A stretch of DNA of 64,000 nt. It comes from Stenogyne calaminthoides (Eukaryota; Streptophyta; Magnoliopsida; Lamiales; Lamiaceae). This document shows, piece after piece, positions 22,951 through 35,478 of the stretch; the stretch's first letter is position 1; every line of letters begins with the position of its first letter. Both the position numbers and the translations under genes were made by a program. The notes below the pieces were generated by a model. The model did no database searches. It was not told the origin of the DNA and saw only the letters and a list, made by a program, of their open reading frames with translations. The DNA is taken from NCBI GenBank assembly GCA_037126765.1, contig JBBCBC010000034.1, positions 14,816,691 to 14,880,690 on the forward strand, written 5' to 3'.

Positions 22951-24080
22951 GTTGTATTAGTATCTTATATTGAGAAGAGTAATAAAGTGATGCATTGAGA
23001 AGAGTAGTAATAGGTTTTATAGGTATTTATAGGTGTGATTGAATGTGGGATCTGAAACACAGATTCTAAATCTCAAACTCATATGAGATAGGAAGCGCAA
23101 AGTCCTAAGTCCATCTCTACGAGTCACAAAATAAACACAACATCTAGGTTTGGGATTTAAACCAGACTTCAACATTCACTCCTATAAAATATACTCTATT
23201 CTAAAGATATAAAATGAGTTTTACTCATTTTGCTTCAACTAATACCTCTGTACTTTCAGATTAATACTGTTAGTTAGACTAGTTAGCTTTAGATAGACTT
23301 CTTAGTTTCATTCTTCATTTTATCAATTCAGTTATGAACAGTAACCCTTCATGTAACTGATTCTTTTTTCTTCATTCAATAAGATGTTGATTTCTCTTTC
23401 TCTATACCTATTTTTCACAAATACAATCATACCACCAGTCCACCACTTATTTCTCTCAATACAATATAATAATATTATTGATTTGACATAAAATGAAATT
23501 CAACTCTACCAAAATCTCAAAACAAACACATGTGTTTTACTATTTATCAAGACTTTCAAATCTATAGGATTTTAAAGTCATGAGTTTCTCCGCATACCTA
23601 AATTCCAAAACAAATATACCAAAAGGGACTTTGACTGGATTTTAAATTTTGTAGAAAGGATTTGAAATAAAATAAAAGGTGTATTTGAATTTTGTATATG
23701 TTTGAAAGTGTGATTTTGTATGATTTGATAGGATAAGATTTTTAAAAAGCAAATGATATGAGAAATATTATATTGTAAAACTAGTGTTAATGATTGAATC
23801 ATTGTATATTGAGTGATGTGTTAAATGATTATGTATTATATATTATAATTAAAAGTATGTGAGGATTGATAGTGTACTATAAATTGTGTTTAAAAAAGTA
23901 AGAAAAATGTATTATAAATATTATAAAATATGATTTTAGAGAATTTAAAATTTTATGTCAAAATCATGCTAAACAATAATAAAATAGATTAAAAATTTTA
24001 GAAGTGACTTCCCACACTTAAATTTTTTATTACAGAATAACATATATACCCCTCAACATTTTTAAAATTTCATACATTTT
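22951..24080. other. AT-rich intergenic DNA
   Basis: Low-complexity, AT-rich. 23030-23170 resembles retrotransposon LTR text, but no bounded repeat pair was found and no gene is supported. Confidence 0.4.
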
Positions 24081-24083
24081 TAA

Positions 24084-24578
24084 CATTACAAGAAAATAGA
24101 GATTTGCCTACGGAAATTTCCAACATCTCTACAGAATTTTTAACGAAAATAATTGCATCCTTAAATAGTGAGGATTGTCTACGACCTGTCTACAAATTTT
24201 TCTAATCATATAGACATTTTTAATCCCCAAATTATCTAAATTTACCGATAAATTTGTAATTCATTGGTAAATTTATTTATAGGCAATTCCAAATTACTCC
24301 AAATTATAAATGTAATTGCACATAGAAATGTCAATTGCCTACAAAATTATTTGTGTAGATTATTTGTTTGTCTACAAAAAAATTACAGTGAAAAGATAAT
24401 TTGCTCTTAGGTAACTAGTTTGTCTTTAAGAATCCATACGCAATTCTTAAACAATAGTAACTATTCAAAATATCCGTAAGCAATGTTCATTGTTTAAAGA
24501 CGAAATTATTTTGTTGAAAAATATTGTAATTAATCATGTTAGAAAATTAAGTAGTCAAATTTCTATTTTTTTGTAGTG
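24084..24578. mobile_element. Small non-autonomous CACTA element
   Basis: The left end is CATTACAAGAAAATAGAGAT and the right end (reverse complement) CACTACAAAAAAATAGAAAT. The 3-bp duplication TAA flanks both sides (24081-24083 and 24579-24581), as expected of CACTA elements. 495 bp, no coding capacity, with repeated TTTGTCTAC-like motifs near the ends. Confidence 0.75.
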
Positions 24579-24581
24579 TAA

Positions 24582-25535
24582 AATTAAATACGGTAATGAA
24601 TGAATGAATGTTGATTTAGCAAACCGTCATGATCAATTATTATTCAAAAATCAATTAATTATAAATTATTTTTTTATTTTTTATTAATTCTTTTTCTCTG
24701 CTTGGATTACAGCAACTTTGTCCAACCACAAAATTTGAAGGATCACACCAACAAAAATAGTTCACATAATCACTAGAAACTCCAACAAACTCGTGAGTTA
24801 CCTATGTTATTAACTTCTCTTTTGATAAAACTAATAGAAAACGTTGGGTACTAGATAAAACAACTCTACAAACTTTCACAAAATTGCCAAAAACCAAATT
24901 AAAAGAATTATTCGAATTGATATTGAATAATGGTGATAATCTAGAATTAAATAAGAATGAGAATATATCAACATCTTATACGTTGGATCACAAAGGCTAT
25001 TTTTACTTGAATCAACATGTGTCATATTTATATTCTCACTGTTATGATTCACTTCTCATGCGAGTCGACCGCAAAATTCTCACTTTTAAATTATTATAAA
25101 TAAGATAAAGTTTAGTATGAAAATTTTCATACATGGAAATTTTTTAATTTACAACTAAATTATATAATTGGTGAAGATAAGACAAAATTGAGTGGTTCAT
25201 AGTTCACTCGGCCTAAGTGATTCATGATCACCCGGCCCGAATAAGTCATAATTTAGAATTCATTATTTAATATTTAAGGTGTAGATGATTGATTTATGAC
25301 AATTTTATAAATTTTTATACATGAAAATTTTCAAGACCTAGTCTATAAATAATCATACTAGCCATTCAAATTTTGACCAATCCCTTAAGTTTGTTAATCT
25401 TAAATTTTTATAATTCAATCTAAAAAATGTTTTTATTTTAATAATAAAAATAAAATTAGAAAGATCATCTAAAAAACGACCGAGTCTCAACTCAATAATA
25501 AGGCTTGGAAATTTCTTGAATTTTTTTTTAGTGGA
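24582..25535. other. Intergenic DNA, no supported gene
   Basis: AT-rich. A 71-codon open frame at 24884-25099 has no recognisable motif and typical non-coding composition, so I do not call it. Confidence 0.4.
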
Positions 25536-26000
25536 CACTACAAAAAATGAGGTGTTTATCGACGGTTCCATCAATCGTCGCTATTAACGACAATTTTGTC
25601 GACGGTGTCAATCAGACGATCAAAGTCACCAAATTTAGTAATGATTAATAAAACCATCGTTAATAGCGATAGTTCAGCGACGGTTAATTCAAATCGGGTC
25701 AAATTAACGCGATTAGCGACGATTTAAAGTCGGACTCGGGGCACGAATTGCCTCGACACTTGGCCCACTTCCTTGACCGGGTTAGCGACGGTGGTTTAAA
25801 TTTATCGAGGTCAATGACCGTCGCTGTTAACGATGGATATTAATTGACCGTCGATAATAGCGATATTTATTAATTAATCATCGCTAAATTCGCGCTAAAC
25901 TCCATTATATAAATAGAGTACAACTTCTTCTCCGACATTTTTTTTTTCCATTTTCGACAAAAAATTGAAATGCTAATTTTTCGGTATATGAACCATGTGC
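25536..26000 (+). mobile_element. CACTA element left end (partial)
   Basis: CACTACAAAAAATGAGG opens a block with about ten CGACGG/CCGTCG and AGCGACG motifs in both orientations up to about 25890, the layout of a CACTA subterminal region. A TATATAAATAG box at about 25907 may mark its promoter. The right end is not found, so the 3' limit is approximate. Confidence 0.6.
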
Positions 26001-26740
26001 GTGTCATTTAGAACTGTAAATTATGTAACGAGATAACTATTTTTCAATGCTATTTTTTTGTCATACTGTTCTTTAATTTATTTTTTGGCATTTTCTTTTT
26101 ATATTCTTTCTTCGCATTTTTATATTGATATTTTATTCATATAATAATACATTTTTTTTCATAAAATAATATTTTTCTTGTCAATACTTTTTTAACGTAA
26201 TACTTTATGTATACTCACGTGTTATCACATGAACAACCATATATTAACTTATGATTTTTCATGTGTTATTTTATATTTTAATTTCCACACAATATGAATA
26301 ATTTTAATATACGTAATACTACCTACTTTTTCATGCAGTAATAAGTGATGCATGAAACTTCATAAAGTAACACATTATTGCAATTATCTGGTAATTTTCA
26401 AAATATTCTGATACGATTATCGGATGCGACCAGATCACTTTAATTATGGTCCGAATAGTGAAAATTGTATGTGTAATATTGCACGTAAATCCTTAGAACC
26501 CGTTTGTACATGAAAAATGATAAATCATATTCCATATTTTTAAGTATTTGATATAATTAATGGGTTTTTTCTTAGGCCCAAAAGCCCGTATTTTCTTTTC
26601 TCATTTAGACAAATGAATATACATCCCACCCCTAGATGGTATTCATAACACCAAGTATAAACCCATGATGTCAATTGTTCTAAACAAATCATGATTTAAA
26701 TGCACCATAACAAACACTTTGAAAAGATCAAGGCAAAGTA
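26001..26740. other. AT-rich intergenic DNA
   Basis: No gene, RNA or bounded repeat can be supported. The tract may include internal sequence of the partial CACTA element to its left. Confidence 0.4.
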
Positions 26741-26744
26741 TAGT

Positions 26745-27012
26745 GTGAACAAGTTTCACGGTGAAACTGATTAAGGAGTGTGACTTATATTACTACAGAG
26801 TGTGATTTTTTACTGTAAAAGGTGTGACATTTTACTAAATTACTATAAAGAATATTACTCGTAAAAGTGAAGGGTGTGATTTATATTATAACAAAGAGTG
26901 TCGTAGTGATAACTGAAGGGTGTGACTTATATTACTAAAGAGTGTGACTTATATTACTAAAGAGTATGTCTGTAAAAAAAAAAAAACAGTTTCACGGTGA
27001 ACAAGTTTCACA
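26745..27012. repeat. Foldback element with internal short repeats
   Basis: Bounded by GTGAACAAGTTTCACGGTGA at the left and TTTCACGGTGAACAAGTTTC at the right, which pair as inverted repeats. The interior is made of GAGTGTGACTTATATTACTA-like units in several imperfect copies. Confidence 0.55.
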
Positions 27013-27127
27013 GCATACCAACTCAAAGATCAAATGTATCACATGAGTATAAATGAAATATATCACATGATTTCATATACATCCAAATCCCATACCACTA
27101 AACATAAAGACTCTTATAATATACTCT

Positions 27128-27403
27128 ACTCCCTCCGTTCCTCTATAACGTAGAAAGAGTGTTTTAATTAAGGAATAATAATAAAATAATAAAAATAAAG
27201 GGTAATTTTTGATATTGGAAGAGGTGCAAAACTTATGTGGAGTAAAGACTAGAACATGACATTTTTTATAATATTGTATGAAAATCGAGGATAAAAATTA
27301 TGGGTAGTAAAATCACTTCTTTTCATTTATAAAAGATAAAACTTATTGTGAGACGGATAAAAAAAAGAAAAGTGAAAAACTTATAATGAAAAGCAGGAAG
27401 TAT
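27128..27403. repeat. Stowaway-like MITE (degenerate)
   Basis: CTCCCTCCGTTCC at the left end matches the common plant Stowaway/Tc1-mariner terminus. The right end, AAGCAGGAAGTATTA, is a decayed complement. AT-rich interior of about 275 bp. Confidence 0.5.
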
Positions 27404-27426
27404 TATACTATCAGTGGTCATATAAC

Positions 27427-27786
27427 TAGGGGTGGACGGTTACCCGAAAATTTTCTCGTCATACCGTTACCGTACCGAATTTTCGATACTGAAAAATGTC
27501 ATACCATTATCATACCGAAAATTCGGCATACCGAATTTTTCGGTATGTCAATATTACATACCGATACTGTATCGAAATTTCTGTATATATCGGTATACCG
27601 GAAATTTTTCGATATACCGGTATATTTTTCCCGTATACCGAAATTTTCTATATTTTCATACCGTTATCGTACCGAAAATACCATACCGTACCGAAATTTC
27701 AGTATATAAAAAATTTCGATTAAATCGATATTTTTCGGTACGGTAAATACAGTATATCGGTATTTTCGATATTTCCTCCACCCCTA
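27427..27786. mobile_element. Non-autonomous hAT-like MITE
   Basis: Ends are TAGGGGTGGACGG and (reverse complement) TAGGGGTGGAGG. The flanking 8-mers CATATAAC and CATCCGAC agree at six positions. The whole 360 bp is filled with CGGTATACC/CCGAAATTTCGG-type inverted motifs, and open frames through it in three phases are products of this repeat. Confidence 0.65.
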
Positions 27787-28069
27787 CATCCGACTATGCT
27801 TTTTTAATATGTCCTTCGATTTATAATCCACCTATATATATATATATTTTTAAAGGAAATCCACGTAATTAAAAGACCAAGAATAGAAATGATGGAATTT
27901 CTCGTTCTTTTAATTATTTATGTAGGCAGGCAATCCCCATTGCAGTGGATCGGACCCACCTAGTATATGACATGATATTTCAATCAAAGTAGCTGAATCA
28001 AACAGAGAGGACAACCCATACCTTTATCAAAACACACCAACAAATTTAATTCAAAGCATCTTTCAACCA

Positions 28070-31000
28070 TCCGCATTTATTACTCCTACCTGTATTATTA
28101 TTATATAATCATCATCAACGGGTGATCACGAAAATTCAATCTGCTTTCGTAGCCCCAATTCTGAAGCTTTTCTCCCAGATAAAGGTAATTCTCGTAACCA
28201 ATGGAATGCATTTTTGAATTTTTCGCGGCATTTTTTGCGGCTCTCTTATTTTATTATTCTTTCCAGGATGAAATTCTGATGTAACTTTTAGTCTTTTTAT
28301 ATAAATAAATTCGATTTTCAGGAATTTAATTTTCATTGTAAGTTGTTGTATCTGAGTTTACTGGTAACAGAATTTGAGGAAGATATTTATCCATCAACTC
28401 AATTGTGAATTTGGTTTGTGATTTTCTCTATGAGAATGTTGCATTTGGCCTTTTGTAGTGTTTGGATGATAATATTGGACTAGGAGTTACGGTTTTAATC
28501 ATTGCCTAATATTTTTCTATGTTGTGTGAGGTAAATGATAAATATGATGGTTTAAGAGTGAAAAATTGAGGTAGGGTTCATGTTATGGAAGATTTTTGGG
28601 TATACAATCTTTGATTAATTAGAAACTGAGGCTGAAGATTTTATTGTTCAGATGATTATGGTTTTCTTCCATGAATTGTGCATGTTTTGAGAATTTAGGT
28701 CCACTTTGAAGATCTGTTTCAGACTAGGTTACTGATTTCATTATTTGGTGGGGGCTGGGGTTGGGTCAGCATATATAGCATCATCCACCTAAGAGAATAA
28801 AACATGAATATGATGCAAAGTCTTCCACATGCATCTATTGATTTGTAATTGAAAATGGATAAGGTAGCTTCCATTCTCTAAACTAGTCACTCAAACTATT
28901 GACATCACTTTATGGTCGATTCGGTGCAATTTTAATTGTTATCGCATTTCCTTTCGTGTTTTCTAGCTTACTGTTCCTCATTCTTCTTTTATCTGCTTAA
29001 GTTGTATAGTTGTACATTTACTGCAAAAGATAAGAACATGGTTATCCACTTTGCTTTCTGCATCTCTCTTTAATTATTATTTAGTAGTTATATGCAACTT
29101 TAATGGTTCTATATCCATATCCAAACAGGTGATTTCAGTTATAGTGTAGAAATGCTTGAAGAAAAGAAGGGGCATGAATGGATCAACAAAGTGAAATCAG
29201 AAGGAGCAGTTCCACTACTTGAGCCAGGTCAATGCTCAAGTGGTTGGGCCTCTCCTTCTGGAAATATTTTCAAGGTTAGAGGGAAAAATTATCTAAGGAC
29301 AAAATCCAAGGTCCCTGGTGGTGATTATCTTTTGAAGCCCCTAGGTTTCGATTGGATAAAAGGACCGTCGAAGATATCAGAGCTGTTAAATAATCCCAGA
29401 AACCGTGTTAGGAGACGTCTTGAAAACGAGTGCTCAAAGGGTCGTAAGCCTTTCGTTTGGGCTTTCAATTTCCAGCTCCCAAGTAAAGAGAACTGCAGTA
29501 TAGTTGCATATTTTGTATCCACGGAACCTGTCCAGGAAAATTCTTTAATCAGTCGATTCCTGAAGGAAACGATGAGTTCAAGAATTCGAGACTCAAATTG
29601 ATAGCCAGCGTGGCGAAAGGCCCTGGATTGTGAAAAAAAGCAGTCGGTGAGCAGGCTATTTGCGTAATTGGACGAGCGCTGACCTGTCACTATTGCATGG
29701 GGGAAAACTTTATAGAAGTTGATATAGATGTGGGATCTTCAATGCTTGCAACTGCAATTACTCATCTAGCACTCGGGTACATAACGGCATTAGCAGTTGA
29801 TTTGGCTTTTCTTATCGAGGGTCAGACTGAAATGGAGCTGCCTGAACGAATCTTGGGAGCTCTAAGATTCTGTCATATTGATCCTGCTTTAGCAAGTCCA
29901 GTGGAATTGTCCCATGAAGGGAGTGATGCAGATTTACAGCCATCTTTGAGTAATAGATTATGGAAAAAACTCGGGCAGGGAATTTCCCACCTTATTCATC
30001 CAGAGGCTCAAGGCCATGATTCCAATACAAGTCCATCTCATGCCAATGGGGCTGTAGATCATGAAACAAGTAGTAAAGATTCTGACAAGCAATAGGTACT
30101 ACTCTTTAATAATCAAATTTAGTTTATTAAACTGCGAATCTTCCCCATTTTGAGGAAGTAGTGGCATTAGTCGAGATTTTCTACTATCTTGTCAGTCAAA
30201 AATTGTTCTTAAAAAATGTGACTTTTGCATGAAGTGCTCTCATTTTGTATGATTCTTAAGATATGAGAGGGCCATTGTTCCCACTATCTTGAAACTTTTT
30301 AACCATTTCAAATTTTCTGATAGCAATTATAGTATAGTCCATAAAACCACCTAGGTCACCTTTTCTCTTGTATTTCTTTTCTGCTATCTACTGAAAGTAG
30401 TCTTGCATCTTTTGCCCATGTAATTTTCAGCAGTTGACATAGATTGCTAGGTAAGGAAGATGATCATCAAAACTAAATTAATATTATATTTTTTGTTAGA
30501 ATGGGTGTCTTTCAGTGTTAACACGCTTCCGACAATATGGGGTTTCATCTTCCTTGCTTAGCAATTTACATCAACTGCTGAGAATCTAAACTAGGTTTCT
30601 CATAATCATATTGGTGAAGGTGATAACTTATCCCACTATATTCATGTATCTGGAGTCTGGACTAGCTCAGAACCCCTTTTAGCTAGCAAAATTAGTTTGG
30701 CCCGTATCCAAGAAAATCTTGGAAAGAAATGTTGTTGGGCATATCTATTTGATTTAAGGAAGCCTAGGTAAAAGCTTAAAATTTCAATTATAGAATAGCC
30801 ACTGATTGCCTCAATAGAGCTCTTCACTTTGTGGTAATAGAAATAACATTACATGTTCTATCTGTCCTGCTCTTGTGTACTCATCTCTTTTTCAGATAAA
30901 GATAACAGTGTATTCCTACATCCTATATGCCACTTCTCAGTTGTAAATTTATATGTTGCTCACTTTATTAAAAGTAGTATTCAATTAGAGTTCAGTCAAT

Positions 31001-31290
31001 TAGTTTAGTTGGAGTTTTCGTACCTCTTGGGTCATTTTTGTTGTACAATACTAACCCTTGCACATCTTGACTACGGTTGCAGGTGTCCAGTTGTGTAGCT
31101 TATGTTTGATCGCTGTGAACGAGCAGATGCACGTGTTCATTGGTGAGGTTCGTTTGGATCAGCTCCTTATTATAGAATGTACTTTCGATCGTTAGGTTCC
31201 TGTATCCTTCACACCCACTTTAGATTCTTGTATCCTTCACACCCATGTATCAGCAAAGGCAAAGTTTTATATAAATCGATTTTATTGTGC
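28070..31290 (+). other. Transcription unit of the DUF1336 gene (inferred)
   Basis: A likely 5' untranslated exon ends at AAAG/GTAATTC (about 28184). The coding exon follows an acceptor ATCCAAACAG at 29119-29128. After the stop codon a donor-like GTACTACTC (30096) and an acceptor TACGGTTGCAG (ending 31081) suggest an intron in the 3' untranslated region. Limits are inferred from splice-like signals only. Confidence 0.45.
29152..30095 (+). CDS. DUF1336 / EDR2-like C-terminal domain protein (frameshifted as read)
   Basis: Encodes a short protein of about 315 residues made mainly of the DUF1336 domain, the C-terminal domain of ENHANCED DISEASE RESISTANCE 2, also found alone in small plant proteins. 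Domain hallmarks are WASPSGNIFKVRGKNYL (about residue 30), the FDWIKGPSKI block, RPFVWAFN-like text read here as KPFVWAFNFQLP, and, after the break, CMGENFIEVDIDVGSS and LPERILGALRFCHID. EDR2 also has START and PH domains, which are absent here. A hydrophilic tail of about 75 residues follows the domain. Three single-base changes are needed to join the two halves: near 29564 (a G short in AAGG), near 29623 (a T short in CCCTGG) and in the A run at 29632-29638 (one A extra). Each is at a homopolymer and the text between still matches the domain, so assembly error is likelier than a dead gene. The ATG at 29152 is the first in the exon. Confidence 0.8.
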
Positions 31291-33656
31291 ATCTGGTTTG
31301 TACTTTATGTGTATTTTTAAATATTAGTAGTTTTATTCAAATGTATTAATTTGATAGTAATATTTGTTTCATTAAAAAGTATCAGTTGTTATATTGCAAA
31401 GTGATAGTAGTGAACTAAATTCACTATAAAACTATGTTGCATAAGATCACTTCTGCTACTAATGTTAAATCGTATTTGGTCCTTGACCAAATAATTTTAC
31501 TTCTTTATGGAATTAAACCATTCGCTGTAAGAACATGTGCTGTGTTCATGGCTCCTAATTTCACACGTAAAGACACTGCTCGACTCGATTTAACTCATTT
31601 ACAACCCTACTTATATCCCATACAATATAGATAGAGCTCTTGATGTCTCTGAATTTTTTGAAAATAAATAAATTCAGAGAGATATTACATTTTTAAAAAC
31701 CTCGAAATTAGTAATTGATGGTAATGCACTCTGATTAATAATCAGCTGAAGAGAGCGTTTTAGTACTTATATGATTTATGGGCTCACGAAGCTTCAACCC
31801 AACTATATTTTAAAGCAAAATATGAACCAAATACAAAGATAGAGATCCGTCTTATTCTTATGTATGAGACCATATATACATCACTCCCAATAAAGTAAAG
31901 TGCGGTGGAAGAGTAGGACGAAAGAAAAGATGAAGCAAAAATGAATATACAAATTACAATTTACTAAATTAAGGAAAGGGGAAAAATTCAATAACTAACC
32001 ATTTAATCCAAACCTGTTGGCTTCATTTAACCAAGCTGTACATATATGAAAACAAAACAAGATAACCAACCATTGTACAGAGGTCCACAAATCACAATAT
32101 CTGCCTCTTTCAACGACAAAAATGCCACTTAACAACATAAACCCACTAATATTAAAGAGAGCAAAATAGAGAAAACACATGCATGGGACCTTGACAAAGA
32201 TTACACTTTCTTCTGAGCTTTAACAATTGAACAAATTGCACACATGAAGAAATTATCAGGACAGGACCAATCAATTAGCCAGCTCAGAGGCAGACATCAT
32301 TTTGCTTACCAATGGACTTCAAATTTACTTTACATCCTTCATTCTTACAGAAAGAAGACAATCAAGCAATAGCATCAGCTCTTGGAAGTTGGAACAACGA
32401 ATAACTCGAGCACAACAGTTTCTTTGAGAAGAAACTCAGGGAGGAATTAATTTAACCACCTCAAAATCAGTTATAGATGGTAATACAGTTTGAATTACTA
32501 ACCAACTGAACAGAATGTCAATATTACAAAGATGAAAAATGTGGCAGTCCGTAAATGTGCTAAATCAAAACCAGAAAGAACAAAAAAAAGGAAATCATAC
32601 ATGTCTGCACAAGTGACTAATGAGATAGTTCACCGAAAATATTTCACGAACATGAATGATTTTGATACAGAAAAGCAAGCAGACTTCAATATGGTGAATT
32701 TAAGAGTTCGAGCACAACCAATTCATAATCTAAAAGCAAAACATCTAATATCAAGTATAAATCACCTTAAAGCATTTTCAGTCTAAGCATAACATCCGTT
32801 TTTCCTACTAATAATGGTCAATTCATTATTTTTCTTCTAAAAATAATTGTCATGTCTTTGCAGTCCTCCACATATGTCTTATGAGTTCATTTCCATGCAC
32901 TATTTTCCTAAGAAAGAGAAGGACAGAATTTTAAAACGAAGATACATTTTGTCGTATAATTGGACAGTTACTTAATACAAATTTAATGGGACAGATATTA
33001 GTAGATGATTGCAATACAGAATGACTGAAATCACAATAATGTTTTCTGTGCCACAATCTGCATCCTACATGTCTATACCTATGAACGTGCATGGGATGCA
33101 ATAAAAGAAAGTTCATGCAAAATGTTTGTGGAGCGCGAGGAAAGCGGGTAACATATAAGACGGACAAGGACACACATTCAACAATATATTTTCTCTTTAG
33201 CATGATTTATAATAAGGAGGAAAAAAACTCAGTTGCAAAGTAAAAAGCAGAGTAGACGTATCGCCACATTTTTTTTTCTCTTCCAGCATGTTATAATAGA
33301 CAACAAAGAGCTCAAGTATACTTCTTTAACTAGTTTACTTCATGTATTTAGAAAAAGAAGTATTTCACATGCAAAAAAAGCTTCACAACTGAAAGATAAT
33401 ATCAGCAGGAAAATTAATTAATCTCAGTCACTTATCCAAAAGTAATCTGACATAAATACATAATAGGTCAGCATATTTCCTTAAAAAATCAACTCTCCTT
33501 CTAGGCAAGAGAGAACTGGGTACAAGAATACAATGGCTGCAGCAAGTTAGGACTTAGATCCAAGAGAAATGTTTTGTTCTTTGAAAGAAGAGGTTTATTG
33601 TAATCCCACATTCTGTGATGCCCTTTAGAGTAATGCACATTCCGAAGCCAATTAAG
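31291..33656. other. Intergenic and probable 3' flank of the rhomboid gene
   Basis: No coding sequence is supported. An 84-codon frame at 32532-32786 and a 90-codon minus frame at 32931-33203 lack recognisable domains. The part nearest 33656 is the downstream flank of the minus-strand rhomboid gene and may hold its 3' untranslated region. Confidence 0.45.
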
Positions 33657-34472
33657 CTACACAATATTGGGACCAACATCAGATAATGTACTCATCAGTA
33701 GTGTTCTGCCAGTACCAGCGGAGAGAAATCTAACAGATGGTAAAGAAGGATCAGTCACCGATTCAATCTCGAGAAAGTTGAAATTGTATGCACCAGATTT
33801 TTTCAAACTAAAGATGAATATAAGAACGATCCAGCCCAACATAGAAACAGCCCAGTAATTGTTCATCCCGTGTATCAAACCCCAAGCAATGGAATACCCC
33901 ACAATAATCCCCGACAAATGACCGAGAAAACTAGCTTGTGGGACAATTATAGAAGTGAATATGAGGGACTCAAATGGTGCAAAACTAATAGGAAGTGAGA
34001 GAAGCCCGAAAAGCTCCAGCTTGGACGACGGTTGCTTCGTCGACAATATAGTCATCCACCCAAACACAACACAAGAGTACCCAACAGCAGTCACTCTCCT
34101 GAAATACTCGATTTTGAACTTTTGGATCAAAAAGTGGTACATAGCAAGAACTAGCAACCCCGACAAAACAACCAACAGCATCGTATAATGGAGGTAATAT
34201 TCTACCCCAAGACCTACATGCCCTAACTGCTCAATATCCCCCAAACTCCAAAGTGCACTCATATTGAAAACGAGATGAATGATGCTAATATGCGAAAATG
34301 CCGATGTTATTATCCTCCAATGATGGCCTTCCATTGCAGTCTCGTAGCTCAAACCCACATGTGAATACCCTATCCCCTTCTTCTGAATATAGAACCAAAT
34401 CAAACTGCATATTCCAATTATACAGCTCGTAGCTGGCTTTTCCCAAATCTCAAAAAACAATGGCTTCCCCAT
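33657..34472 (-). CDS. RBL13: Rhomboid-like intramembrane serine protease, RBL13-like
   Basis: An intact single-exon gene of 271 residues. Rhomboids cut substrates within the membrane using a Ser-His pair. Visible features are an N-terminal hydrophobic segment (about 16-30), the conserved HLVFNMSALW (residues 66-75) with oxyanion-type Asn70, the probable nucleophile Ser133 in GYSCVVFG, and the partner His185 in FLGHLSG. At least six hydrophobic segments are present. The start MGKPLF and the block FGLLSLPISFAPFESLIF are strongly conserved in plant RBL13-type proteins. The usual GxSG motif is GYSC here, so activity should not be assumed. The C-terminal 45 residues are hydrophilic. It is divergent from the B-box gene at 37033, and the SINE lies between them. 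Confidence 0.88.
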   Translation of the reverse strand: MGKPLFFEIWEKPATSCIIGICSLIWFYIQKKGIGYSHVGLSYETAMEGHHWRIITSAFSHISIIHLVFNMSALWSLGDIEQLGHVGLGVEYYLHYTMLLVVLSGLLVLAMYHFLIQKFKIEYFRRVTAVGYSCVVFGWMTILSTKQPSSKLELFGLLSLPISFAPFESLIFTSIIVPQASFLGHLSGIIVGYSIAWGLIHGMNNYWAVSMLGWIVLIFIFSLKKSGAYNFNFLEIESVTDPSLPSVRFLSAGTGRTLLMSTLSDVGPNIV

Positions 34473-34979
34473 CTACCCACACCAATTAAACTGAACAATT
34501 TCCCAAAAATACAAACTCTATTACACCATCTAATTCGAATGTTCAAAACCCAATATCGACCACCAAGTGTTTGATGAATTGACTATGAAGAGAAATGATA
34601 CAAATTCAACCTAATACTGAAATTTCCCCTAAAATGTTACAAAGAAAGTCGAATCTAGCAAAACGCTTATCCTCAATTATCAAATTCAGATGTGCTTCAG
34701 ATAATCAACCATCAAATGCTATGATTGAAGAAATAACAAATTCCAGGGTCAGCACCGAACAGTACTATAGTTGGATTGTAGAGAAAAATACTTACAGATT
34801 ACGATGGAGAAGCTATCCCCTACTTAAAAAGATGAAATTGATGAAAACAATTTATGATTGAGTAGGAGAAGTGAAGAAGTAGGGTTTTACCGACACAAGA
34901 TCATAAATTTTGATAATTTGATCTGCTATAAGATCTATTCTGGTCCTGGAAGCTCCTATCTGCATACATTATATTAGCA

Positions 34980-35290
34980 ATCAAAAATGGCAATTTAATA
35001 TACTATTTTTATAATAAACAAATATTCCCTCTTGACTATGAAAAAAAATATAATAAATAAATATTCCCATTGATTATAGTCTAATTTTATTGAGTAAGTA
35101 TTTTTTTATGTTTTAAAATTCTTAACGGGAATTAATATTCTAATTTGATAACAATTTATATTATTGTCTTTAATTCATTAATTTTCATTGTAAATATTAA
35201 CTGCAGTTGCATTATTGTGTTTTCAGTTAGAACTTTAATTTCCAAAGTTAATTGAGAAATTCCAGTAATGGAAATTAAACATAGAAACTG
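34980..35290. other. AT-rich intergenic DNA upstream of the rhomboid gene
   Basis: No gene is seen. The rhomboid promoter or 5' untranslated leader probably lies between 34473 and about 34980. Confidence 0.4.
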
Positions 35291-35292
35291 AC

Positions 35293-35425
35293 TATGCATA
35301 ATTATGTGTGAGAAATGAAGTTATTTTTGGATTAATGGGTTCAAATGAGGATTTTATACATAATTATGCGTGAGAAATGAAGTTATTTTTGGATTAGTGG
35401 GTTCAAACTTCAAATGAGGATTTTA
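35293..35425. repeat. Tandem duplication of about 65 bp
   Basis: CATAATTATG(T/C)GTGAGAAATGAAGTTATTTTTGGATTA is present twice in direct order, each followed by GGGTTCAAA and GAGGATTTTA. The copies are nearly identical, so the duplication is recent. Confidence 0.85.
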
Positions 35426-35478
35426 ATAGACTTCAATTGAGTTTTTTTTTGGAAAAAAGTAAATAAGATACTCCCCGA

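Noticed and set aside
23020..23440. Possible solo LTR
   Set aside because: The text resembles LTR sequence, but no TG/CA ends or target duplication could be placed.
27386..27746. Three overlapping open frames of 75-107 codons
   Set aside because: All three phases are open because of the short-motif repeat of the hAT-like MITE; no protein family is matched.
32532..33203. Small basic or Cys-containing frames downstream of the rhomboid gene
   Set aside because: No motif, AT-rich, and located in a probable 3' flank.
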